DNA of 7,795 nucleotides, from positions 1-7,795 of the forward strand of contig JAKADD010000108.1 in NCBI GenBank assembly GCA_021820825.1, given 5' to 3'. Below are positions 1 through 5,258 of the stretch, piece by piece; the stretch's first letter is position 1; the number at the start of each line of letters is the position of its first letter. A program made the position numbers and the translations under genes. The notes beneath the pieces were generated by a model. The model was not told where the DNA came from and did not search any database. It saw only the letters and a list, made by a program, of their open reading frames with translations. This DNA comes from Bacillota bacterium (GTDB lineage Bacteria; Bacillota; Bacilli; Alicyclobacillales; SLC66).

Positions 1-971
1 CCAGGTTCATGGCCATGTCCGACCTTGAGCCTATTGACGCGATCCGTCAATTTTTCCGTGAACGCGTCAATAATCTCTTCATGTACATAGATGACGTTGA
101 TGCCATTGCACATTTGCCCGCAATTTTCAAATTTGTTGCCCACTGCCGCCGCTACTGCCAGATCAAGATCCGCATCGGGAAAAACAATAAACGGCGCATT
201 CCCGCCCAATTCGAGAGAAAGCCGTTTGACCTGCTCGGCGGAGGCGCGGAGCAACTGTTTTCCGACTTCTGTCGAACCGGTGAAAGACACCTTCCTGACA
301 TGCGCATTGGCCATAAATTCACCGCCAATCTCGCTTGCCCTGCCCGTCACAAGGTTGATCACGCCGGGAGGGAAGCCTGCCTCATGAGCCAGTCGCACAA
401 GCGCAACCGCTGTCAACGGAGTTTGGCTGGATGGTTTGATGACGATGGCGCAACCCGCAGCCAGTGCAGGCGCTGCTTTGCGCGCAATCATGGTGGCTGG
501 ATAATTCCACGGCGTAATCAGCGCCGCCACGCCCACAGGCTGGCGGATAACCAGAATGCGCTTGTTGGTCGCCGAAGGCGGAACCGTTTCTCCGTATGCG
601 CGTTTGCCTTCCTCGGCGTACCACTCGGTAAACAGGGCGGATCCTTCCGCTTCTTCATACGCTTCGGCGAACGGTTTCCCCTGTTCAGCGACCAGAATGC
701 GCGCAAGATCGTCAGCATGTTCAAGCATCAACTGCGCCCAGCGCCTGAGATATACGGCGCGCTCTGTCGGAAGCATGCGGGCCCAGACGGGAAAGGCGGC
801 ATGCGCCGCAGCGACGGCAGCGCGCGTCTCTGCGACGCCGCCGTTTGGCACGCGACCCACAAGCTGTCCGGTAGCCGGGTTCCATACTTCGATGACGCCT
901 TCCGAGGGTGGCAGGAACCTCCCATCCACATAGCACACGTTTAATTCCTCCAGATCCGTCAGCAACGCCAT
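1..971 (-). CDS. NAD(P)-dependent aldehyde dehydrogenase, 3' end beyond window (partial)
   Basis: Oxidises an aldehyde to the carboxylate with NAD(P)+ in the cytoplasm. 323 residues are visible out of about 480 usual for the family; the C-terminus lies outside the window. Visible motifs: TPWNYP at 153-158 with the oxyanion Asn156, cofactor Lys179 in VIKPSSQTP, FTGSTEVG at 230-237 (nucleotide loop), Glu254 in LELGGNAP (general base) and catalytic Cys288 in NCGQMCN. The start is ATG at 971, with GGGAGGAG seven bases upstream. Overall it most resembles succinate-semialdehyde dehydrogenases (GabD) and lactaldehyde dehydrogenases (AldA). From memory, the Arg six residues before the catalytic Cys that binds succinate semialdehyde is Glu282 here, and the usual Arg five residues after the Cys is Val293; the Arg of the MIxRK motif is kept (Arg164). 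The substrate is therefore left open. No strong promoter of its own is seen; the nearest good one is in front of the truncated response regulator at 1356-1384. Confidence 0.93.
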   Translation of the reverse strand, partial: MALLTDLEELNVCYVDGRFLPPSEGVIEVWNPATGQLVGRVPNGGVAETRAAVAAAHAAFPVWARMLPTERAVYLRRWAQLMLEHADDLARILVAEQGKPFAEAYEEAEGSALFTEWYAEEGKRAYGETVPPSATNKRILVIRQPVGVAALITPWNYPATMIARKAAPALAAGCAIVIKPSSQTPLTAVALVRLAHEAGFPPGVINLVTGRASEIGGEFMANAHVRKVSFTGSTEVGKQLLRASAEQVKRLSLELGGNAPFIVFPDADLDLAVAAAVGNKFENCGQMCNGINVIYVHEEIIDAFTEKLTDRVNRLKVGHGHEP

Positions 972-1008
972 GTTGTCACTCCTCCCAAATGATCCACAAT
1001 TGCAAATT

Positions 1009-1039
1009 GCCCACAAACTGATAGTCTCAGTCCGTGGGC
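1009..1039 (-). promoter_or_regulatory. RNA stem-loop in the leader of the aldehyde dehydrogenase
   Basis: The minus-strand transcript can fold a 13-bp stem: GCCCACGGACTGA pairs with TCAGTTTGTGGGC around the five-base loop GACTA. Two G-U wobbles (GG against UU) are possible only in minus-strand RNA; on the plus strand they would be A-C mismatches, so the structure belongs to the aldehyde dehydrogenase leader. No T-run follows, so it is not a standard terminator. It ends about 24 bases before the ribosome binding site. It could be an mRNA stabiliser, a processing site or a regulatory leader. The loop does not fit the six-base loop described for ANTAR target hairpins. Confidence 0.55.
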
Positions 1040-1060
1040 GCCATTGCCCTGCCTATTCAC

Positions 1061-1261
1061 TTATTCATTCTGAAAACTCATCCTGGGCATTTTGACATCC
1101 ATCACGATCAGATCCGGGCGGTGTCTGAGCGCCTGTTCGACCGCCGCCTCTCCATCAGAAGCCTCAGCGACAACCGCGTACCCTTCTTCGATGAGCATTT
1201 CCTTGATGTCCATGCGCACAATCGACTCATCGTCGACGACCATGATCCGCGCCTTGGCCAG
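1061..1261 (-). pseudogene. Truncated ANTAR-type response regulator (receiver fragment)
   Basis: 66 residues matching the first half of a receiver domain: acidic pair Asp10-Asp11 in MVVDDES, the segment VRMDIKEML typical of the NasT/PdtaR-type ANTAR antiterminators, and phospho-acceptor Asp55 in LIVMDVKMPRM. The family normally continues with a DG and about 130 more residues, ending in the RNA-binding ANTAR domain. Here the frame runs into SFQNE and TAA, and no continuation is seen in any frame before the aldehyde dehydrogenase, so a deletion is likely. Start: GGGGAGGAG at 1268-1276 lies six bases before CTG at 1261, which begins LAKARIMVVDDE and keeps the first beta strand. The later in-frame ATG (1243) would remove that strand and is too far from the ribosome binding site. 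A CTG start is rare. The fragment lacks the switch Thr/Ser, the conserved Lys and any output domain, so it is probably non-functional. Confidence 0.8.
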
Positions 1262-1355
1262 TTTGAACTCCTCCCCGCCGTTCCCTTCGCGCAGGCGCCA
1301 ATCGTTGTGGCGAACGGAATAAAGAGTCAAATAATATCGACTACCAATAAAATTC

Positions 1356-1384
1356 AATATATTAGAGTTGCCGCTTTTCGTCAA
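1356..1384 (-). promoter_or_regulatory. Sigma-A-type promoter of the truncated response regulator
   Basis: On the minus strand, TTGACG (1379-1384) and TATATT (1356-1361) are separated by exactly 17 bases. Each hexamer has five of six consensus bases. It lies just downstream of the arsM terminator, in an AT-rich patch, giving a leader of nearly 90 bases before the fragment. That leader has inverted repeats (CCGTTC/GAACGG at 1312-1317 and 1278-1283, with CGCCA/TGGCG inside), so it may be structured. With the gene truncated, this promoter may now drive the aldehyde dehydrogenase. Confidence 0.65.
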
Positions 1385-1394
1385 GCCGCTGCGC

Positions 1395-1432
1395 AAAAAA
1401 AAGGGGCCGCCTGCCGATCGACTGCGACCCCT
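1395..1432 (-). terminator. Intrinsic terminator of the arsR-arsM unit
   Basis: In minus-strand RNA, AGGGGTCGC (1432-1424) pairs with GCGGCCCCT (1410-1402) in a 9-bp stem with one G-U wobble and a 13-base loop, followed by a run of eight T (1402-1395). It starts 55 bases after the arsM stop, which is a standard position. Confidence 0.8.
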
Positions 1433-1487
1433 CTGCCAGTTCGTAAAGCAGGCCGCATTCACCTATCAGGACCTTAGTGCGCCTCCG

Positions 1488-2324
1488 TCACAGCGAATGA
1501 TGGGCGCCTGGTTTGCTCGCCTCAATGCTGGCGGAGACCACATAGTCCGTCACGTTGATGCCGGGAGCCCAGTCGCTGATAAATGTTCGGCTGGCGAATT
1601 TGGGGTTAATCTGTATAGCCACAAAACCGGCGACAGCAAGCATTTCTTCGATTTCCGAGATCAGCGAAGCGCCCGCTATGCACCCGGTGAACAGTTCAAT
1701 GTTCTGTCGCATTTCCTCGGGAGGAACGGCGGTCGCAACGATATCAGAAACAGCCAGCCGACCGCCTGGCTTCAGTACGCGATACGCTTCCGAGAACACC
1801 CTCGGCTTATTCGGCGAGAGATTGATGACACAGTTGGAAATGATACAGTCCACGCTGTTGTCAGCCACCGGCAAGTTCTCAATCTCGCCAAGACGAAAAT
1901 CGACATTGTGATAGTTCCCCTTCACGGCGTTCGCTTTTGCTTTCGAGATCATCTCCGAAGTCATATCAACACCGATTACCCTGCCATACTCGCCAACTTG
2001 TCGGGAGGCAAGAAAACAGTCGAAGCCGCCCCCGCTGCCGAGATCGAGCACCGTTTCCCCCGCCAAAAGTCCCGCAATCACCTGCGGATTTCCGCATCCA
2101 AGTCCCAGATTCGCTCCATCAGGAACAGCTTCGACATCTTCCGCCCTGTATCCTAACGCTACGGAAATCAGTTGCGGCGTGGACGCTGTATTGCCGTCGC
2201 AACCCGAACCGCAACCGCATCCGTTAGCTTGTGCGGCCCGACCATACTGTTGTCGCACCGCTTGGTGAATTTCATCCTCGCGAACGAAATGCTCACTCTG
2301 CTCAGCATTTGACAATTTGTCCAT
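1488..2324 (-). CDS. arsM: Arsenite S-adenosylmethionine methyltransferase ArsM
   Basis: Cytoplasmic enzyme that methylates As(III) with S-adenosylmethionine, producing mono-, di- and trimethylated arsenicals. 278 residues, normal for bacterial ArsM. Motif I of the class I methyltransferase fold is DLGSGGGFD at 94-102, the acidic residue for the SAM ribose is in VIGVDMT at 117-123, and the post-motif VLKPGGRLAVSDIV follows at 183-196. Cysteines in family positions: Cys77 in LGLGCGNP, Cys165 in SNCVINLSPNK and Cys215 in FTGCIAGA. The last two fit the As(III)-binding pair and Cys77 the catalytic partner. A Cys cluster precedes the domain (CGCGSGC, 36-42). Start: ATG at 2324, with GAGGGG about ten bases upstream; the earlier in-frame ATG at 2342 lies ahead of this site and would add only six residues. 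It follows arsR by 60 bases, with an operator in between, and ends at a terminator. Confidence 0.95.
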   Translation of the reverse strand: MDKLSNAEQSEHFVREDEIHQAVRQQYGRAAQANGCGCGSGCDGNTASTPQLISVALGYRAEDVEAVPDGANLGLGCGNPQVIAGLLAGETVLDLGSGGGFDCFLASRQVGEYGRVIGVDMTSEMISKAKANAVKGNYHNVDFRLGEIENLPVADNSVDCIISNCVINLSPNKPRVFSEAYRVLKPGGRLAVSDIVATAVPPEEMRQNIELFTGCIAGASLISEIEEMLAVAGFVAIQINPKFASRTFISDWAPGINVTDYVVSASIEASKPGAHHSL

Positions 2325-2347
2325 CGCGTTTGCACCCCTCACTATAA

Positions 2348-2363
2348 ATCGATATTTATCGAT
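2348..2363. promoter_or_regulatory. ArsR operator in front of arsM
   Basis: The inverted repeat ATCGATATTTATCGAT has 7-base arms (ATCGATA/TATCGAT) around TT. It matches the site upstream of arsR at every position except the central pair of bases (pattern ATCGATATnnATCGAT), which supports recognition by the same repressor. A TTGACC (2370-2375, minus strand) lies just upstream, but I see no matching -10 at good spacing. The site may act on a weak arsM promoter or as a roadblock to read-through from arsR. Confidence 0.7.
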
Positions 2364-2384
2364 GAATTAGGTCAAAAAAAAGGC

Positions 2385-2729
2385 TTAAGGAAAACGCCCC
2401 GCCGGGAGTGTTTTGCCAACTCCGTAGCATACCTGCAGGCTGGCCGTGTGTTGACGAAACGCATCCCAGATCGCTTCGTCGACGCGATAGTACTGATATG
2501 TGCCCCGGCGATCGTGTTGCACGAGACCTGCGTCTGCCAGCACTCGCAAATGATGCGAAATGGTCGACTGAGCCAGTGGATGCCGCGCTGTCAGGTCCAC
2601 CACACAACACGCGCCGGACTCGGGATCTGGGCCGCTACAGCAGGAAGAATCCCCGCCTTGGAGGAGATCGAGAAAGAGCGCATACCGCTCTGGCTGACCC
2701 AGCGCTTTGCAAATGGCAACGAAGTCCAT
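2385..2729 (-). CDS. arsR: ArsR/SmtB-family arsenite-responsive repressor
   Basis: Dimeric winged-helix repressor that leaves DNA on binding As(III). 114 residues, normal length. The recognition helix is in PLAQSTISHHLRVLADAGLV (51-70), followed by the wing with RRGTYQYYRV (74-83). Sensor candidates are two vicinal Cys pairs, Cys30-Cys31 and Cys41-Cys42, in a loop rich in Gly, Ser, Pro and acidic residues ahead of the DNA-binding helices. Cys101 is an additional cysteine near the C-terminus. The second pair sits where E. coli ArsR has its CVCDL motif; here it reads CCVVDL. Start: the ATG at 2729 has GAGGTGG just upstream; the alternative ATG at 2741 lies inside the promoter/operator region. 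First gene of the arsR-arsM unit, autoregulated through the overlapping operator. The neighbour arsM makes arsenite the likely inducer; the Cys arrangement alone would not exclude another thiophilic metal. Confidence 0.93.
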   Translation of the reverse strand: MDFVAICKALGQPERYALFLDLLQGGDSSCCSGPDPESGACCVVDLTARHPLAQSTISHHLRVLADAGLVQHDRRGTYQYYRVDEAIWDAFRQHTASLQVCYGVGKTLPAGRFP

Positions 2730-2743
2730 AGCCCACCTCATTC

Positions 2744-2759
2744 ATCGATATACATCGAT
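2744..2759. promoter_or_regulatory. ArsR operator overlapping the arsR promoter
   Basis: ATCGATATACATCGAT, the second copy of ATCGATATnnATCGAT, flanked by C and G that extend the arms to seven bases. It covers the end of the -10 box and the likely transcription start of arsR, the position expected for repression by blocking polymerase. Confidence 0.8.
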
Positions 2760-2786
2760 GATACCTGGCAATATGTGTTCTGTCAA
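2758..2786 (-). promoter_or_regulatory. Promoter of arsR
   Basis: On the minus strand, a perfect TTGACA (2781-2786) is followed after 17 bases by TATCAT (2758-2763), five of six matches. Initiation is predicted near 2751, inside the operator, about 22 bases before the arsR ATG. Confidence 0.85.
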
Positions 2787-2890
2787 CGTATGGGATGTTT
2801 CTTTCCCGATATCCATATTGTTCTGCGCCTTCGCTTCGGATTCCTGGACAATGGCTAAACCCTCCATTCTCAGGCAGATTCCTTGACCCA

Positions 2891-4459
2891 TCATTTTACA
2901 ATTGTCTGCAAAATGACTCGCAGCGATCGGTACAGCGGACGCAGCCGTCCGTACATTCGCGAATAGACCTGTCTGTACAGGCTGTCATACAGCCGCGCGC
3001 GCGCCGGATCCGGTGCAAAGACAGCACCGGATTTTGCCATTGCCCCCACCGCCGCCTCCACATCCGGATGCAGTCCCGCCGCCACGCTCGCCAGGATGGC
3101 GGCGCCAAGCCCTGCAGCTTCATGCACGGCTGTGCGCACGACTGTCATTCCGAGAACGTCAGCCGTGATCTGCATCATTTGATCGCTCTGCGATCCCCCG
3201 CCGCATACATGCATCTCCGTGAGAGCCGCGCCGCTTTTTCGTTCGATCCGTTCTCGTCCCGCCCGCATGCTGTATGCCAGACCCTCCAATAGCGCCTTAT
3301 ACACATGCGCTTTGGTATGCGCATCGCTGAACCCGATCATGGCGCCACGCGCCTCGGGGCCCGGATAGCGGACGCCGGGAGACCAGAACGGCTGCACAAT
3401 GAGTCCCAGTGACCCCGCCGGGATGTCCGCGATCTGTTCATCGAGCAGCCGTTCCGCTGGCCACCCCAACTCGGCGGCCATGCGGATCTCTTCTTTTGCA
3501 AACTGGAGCTTGAACCACGACACTAGCCAAAAACCGCGAAAGATCTGTATTTCAAGATTGTACTGCCCTGCGATGGCGCTTGGATAGGCGGGCTGCAGAA
3601 AAATGGGTTCCCGATAACGGAATGAATTTACGCTTATCGTCGCCGTTGTGCCATACCCTATGCAGCCTTGATGCAGCTTGGTGCAGCCAGCCGCCAAAGT
3701 TTCGCACGCTTTGTCCGAAGCGGCGGCGATGACTGGAACACGGGCAGAAAACCCCATCTTCGCCGCCGCCTCTTCCGTGATCGCGCCAATCAGTTCCCCT
3801 GGCGGAACAAGATCCGGCAGCCGCGAGCGGTCAACCGGAATGGCACGCCACATCCAGTGAGACGCTCGCGGCCATCTTTGCTTTCGGTAATCAAAAGGCG
3901 CGTACCCCACCTGCGCAGCCGCGGAATCTTTGTATTCACCCGTCAACTTGTGCGTCAAATATCCAGACAAATACAGAAAGCGCCGCGCGCGCTTCCAGAG
4001 ATCCGGTTCCCGCTCCCGAAGCCAGTTGACCTCCGCGTGCGCCTGCAACGCCTGCACGGTCGCGCGCACCCCGGCAACCCGCAACAACAGTTCCCACACC
4101 CCGCCAATCCGGGGCACAGTGTCCGCCTTGCGCTGATCGAGCCACAAGATTGCCGGCCGCAGAGGCTTTCCCGCTTCATCTACTACTACCACCGTCGCAC
4201 GTTGCGTTGTGAGTGTGAGCGCGGCGATCTCTCCCGGCGTTGCCCGTCCGTTGTTCCACAATTGTCTGCAGGCGGTCGCCAATTGTTCCCAATAGTAATC
4301 GGCGTCCTGTTCCGCCCACCCTGGATGCGGCGCCTGATATGGTTCGTCATACACCACCTGCACGCTGTCGACCAGAGTTCCCGCCCCGTCGAAGACAAGC
4401 GCGCGCACACTCTGAGTGCCCACGTCGATCGCCAGCACTTTATCGCTCATCTTTACCAT
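2891..4459 (-). CDS. FGGY-family carbohydrate kinase
   Basis: Cytoplasmic kinase that transfers the gamma phosphate of ATP to a sugar or polyol; the family includes glycerol, xylulose, gluconate and related kinases. 522 residues, typical length. N-terminal domain: phosphate loop in VLAIDVGTQSVRALVFD (8-24), ALTLTTQR (80-87) and substrate-side ILWLDQRKAD (104-113). C-terminal domain: AASDKACETLAAGC (246-259) with Asp249 as the probable catalytic base, IGYGTTATISV, and the adenine-side motif CGGGSQSDQMMQ (419-430). The segment FRGFWLVSWFKLQFAKEE is, from memory, seen in less characterised members such as E. coli YgcE, so I do not name the substrate. The start at 4459 has AGGAGG 12 bases upstream; a second ATG three codons later is possible. 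The stop of the GlpD-like remnant lies two bases upstream, suggesting an original translationally linked dehydrogenase-kinase operon. The frame is intact. No clear terminator follows. Confidence 0.9.
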   Translation of the reverse strand: MVKMSDKVLAIDVGTQSVRALVFDGAGTLVDSVQVVYDEPYQAPHPGWAEQDADYYWEQLATACRQLWNNGRATPGEIAALTLTTQRATVVVVDEAGKPLRPAILWLDQRKADTVPRIGGVWELLLRVAGVRATVQALQAHAEVNWLREREPDLWKRARRFLYLSGYLTHKLTGEYKDSAAAQVGYAPFDYRKQRWPRASHWMWRAIPVDRSRLPDLVPPGELIGAITEEAAAKMGFSARVPVIAAASDKACETLAAGCTKLHQGCIGYGTTATISVNSFRYREPIFLQPAYPSAIAGQYNLEIQIFRGFWLVSWFKLQFAKEEIRMAAELGWPAERLLDEQIADIPAGSLGLIVQPFWSPGVRYPGPEARGAMIGFSDAHTKAHVYKALLEGLAYSMRAGRERIERKSGAALTEMHVCGGGSQSDQMMQITADVLGMTVVRTAVHEAAGLGAAILASVAAGLHPDVEAAVGAMAKSGAVFAPDPARARLYDSLYRQVYSRMYGRLRPLYRSLRVILQTIVK

Positions 4460-4461
4460 CT

Positions 4462-4673
4462 TTAGTTGTCGCCTCCTGTTCGCTGCGACCCCTCCCGCAC
4501 CTGCGGCAGATCGCCATGCTCTGCGTTTTGCAGCGCAGCGCCGCGCAGAAATGGCTTTGCCGCAGCCACCGCCTGTGCGGCAAACAGGCGATACGTGTTC
4601 AATTTGCCTCCGACAACGTTGATCACTCCCAGTTCAGCCCCGCACGGCGGATCACGGGCGCAGCAATGGCCTC
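4462..4673 (-). pseudogene. C-terminal remnant of a GlpD-like FAD-dependent dehydrogenase
   Basis: The frame ending in TAA at 4462-4464 encodes GVINVVGGKLNTYRLFAAQA followed by an Ala-rich stretch and about 30 more residues. The segment VVGGKLNTYR closely resembles the conserved VVGGKLTTYR near the end of FAD-dependent glycerol-3-phosphate dehydrogenases. Upstream, the frame has CARDPPCGAEL, while the neighbouring frame reads EAIAAPVIRRAG and then stops. Adding one G to the GGGG run at about 4638-4641 (plus-strand coordinates) would join the two as EAIAAPVIRRAGAELGVINV, so I infer a single-base deletion. Only about 70 codons remain of a protein normally over 500 residues. The region 5' of it is joined to the damaged MerR gene. 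Enzyme subtype and original substrate are uncertain. Confidence 0.65.
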
Positions 4674-5053
4674 ATACTACAACGCCCTATCGAGGCGCCG
4701 CCGATTCTGACGCCATGAGCATCATTCATGCCGGTTAATTCGAAATACTCGTCCACCCATGATTGTACCTGAGGATCGCCCGGATCAGAACCGTTCTGAG
4801 AGCGAAGGCGGTTGAAAACCTCGCGGTTCCTGGCCTCCCAATCTCCGTAATCCATTCCGGCGCCAGAAATCTCAGCCCACCGCTCCCTCAATTTGGCCAG
4901 AAATATGTCTTTATCCTCACCCTGCTGCATCGCCAGCATGAACTCCCTCTCGACTTCAGTGGGTTCAGGCGGAAGCAGTCCGCTGTTGCTGTAATAACGG
5001 ATCACCTTAACAGACACCCCGCTTCTGCGAGCCAGCGCGCCAATCGAATACAT
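4652..5053 (-). pseudogene. MerR-family regulator with internal deletion and altered C-terminus
   Basis: 133 residues from ATG at 5053, chosen because GGAGGTGA sits eight bases upstream. Residues 1-28 (MYSIGALARRSGVSVKVIRY, then YSNSGLLP) are the first half of a MerR DNA-binding domain. The family then expects a wing with TxxGYRLY, a second helical pair and a long dimerisation helix; all are missing. From about residue 30 the sequence goes directly to PTEVEREFMLAMQQ and a helical segment containing LRERWAEI, DYGDWEARNREVFNRL and DPQVQSWVDEYFEL, which resembles the effector half of TipA-like regulators. The last 20 or so residues are anomalous and run into the GlpD-like remnant. Without a wing or dimer helix it can hardly act as a normal activator. 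I call it a pseudogene by internal deletion; a natural short variant is less likely. Confidence 0.7.
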
Positions 5054-5075
5054 CCGCGGCTTCACCTCCAACCTG

Positions 5076-5106
5076 ATTCCAGAAGATTCCTGCGAAGGAG
5101 AGTCAA
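5076..5106 (-). promoter_or_regulatory. Possible MerR-type promoter of the damaged regulator
   Basis: TTGACT (5101-5106) and TGGAAT (5076-5081) are 19 bases apart on the minus strand, the long spacing typical of MerR-controlled promoters, with the small inverted repeat TCCT-TCGC-AGGA in the spacer. The -10 box is weak (four of six), and initiation near 5069 would leave a very short leader. Confidence 0.3.
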
Positions 5107-5112
5107 CACCTT

Positions 5113-5158
5113 TTCTCTCTCAGAGAAAGCAGTTTTTTCTCCTGCTTGTTTGAGAGAA
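5113..5158. repeat. Interrupted inverted repeat between divergent promoters
   Basis: Outer arms TTCTCTC (5113-5119) and GAGAGAA (5152-5158) enclose inner arms AAGCAG (5127-5132) and CTGCTT (5142-5147); the left arm also contains the palindrome TTCTCT-CTC-AGAGAA. It lies between the two candidate -35 boxes of the damaged merR and the MBL gene, a natural place for a shared operator. The inner arms could also form a weak hairpin, but no T-run suitable for termination follows on either strand. Confidence 0.5.
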
Positions 5159-5162
5159 CAAA

Positions 5163-5191
5163 TTGCTCCCCAGATTGCCAAGCACTATAAT
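5163..5191 (+). promoter_or_regulatory. Promoter of the MBL-fold gene
   Basis: Perfect TATAAT at 5186-5191 (a second copy overlaps at 5191-5196), with TTGCTC 17 bases upstream at 5163-5168. The -35 is poor (three of six), which would fit a promoter needing an activator. Initiation near 5198 gives a leader of about 60 bases containing the stem-loop at 5223-5248. Confidence 0.55.
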
Positions 5192-5222
5192 ATAATTGAA
5201 TATGAATAAGCAAAGGGGGTGC

Positions 5223-5248
5223 GCCAAGGCTCGGTCGCGAGTTTTGGC
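5223..5248 (+). promoter_or_regulatory. Stem-loop between ribosome binding site and start of the MBL gene
   Basis: GCCAAGGCTCG pairs with CGAGTTTTGGC over 11 bp (two G-U wobbles in plus-strand RNA) around the loop GTCG. The only good Shine-Dalgarno sequence, AAAGGGGGTG (5212-5221), lies directly before the stem, and the ATG at 5259 follows ten bases after it. Folding would shorten a roughly 40-base gap to a normal distance. No T-run follows, so termination is unlikely. Confidence 0.6.
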
Positions 5249-5258
5249 ATAACATAAG

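Noticed and set aside
9..944. Long plus-strand open frame
   Set aside because: It is the antisense shadow of the aldehyde dehydrogenase, whose minus-strand translation has the full set of catalytic motifs.
1009..1039. Hairpin as an ANTAR target RNA
   Set aside because: ANTAR targets have paired stem-loops with six-base loops carrying set A and G positions; this has a five-base loop and no second matching stem, and the adjacent regulator has lost its ANTAR domain.
2371..2400. Possible terminator after arsR (T-run on the minus strand)
   Set aside because: The eight-T run is preceded only by a three-base stem; not enough for an intrinsic terminator. The T-run more likely contributes to the TTGACC element ahead of arsM.
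3668..4465. Plus-strand frame of 265 codons across the kinase
   Set aside because: Arg-rich antisense shadow of the FGGY kinase with no domain features.
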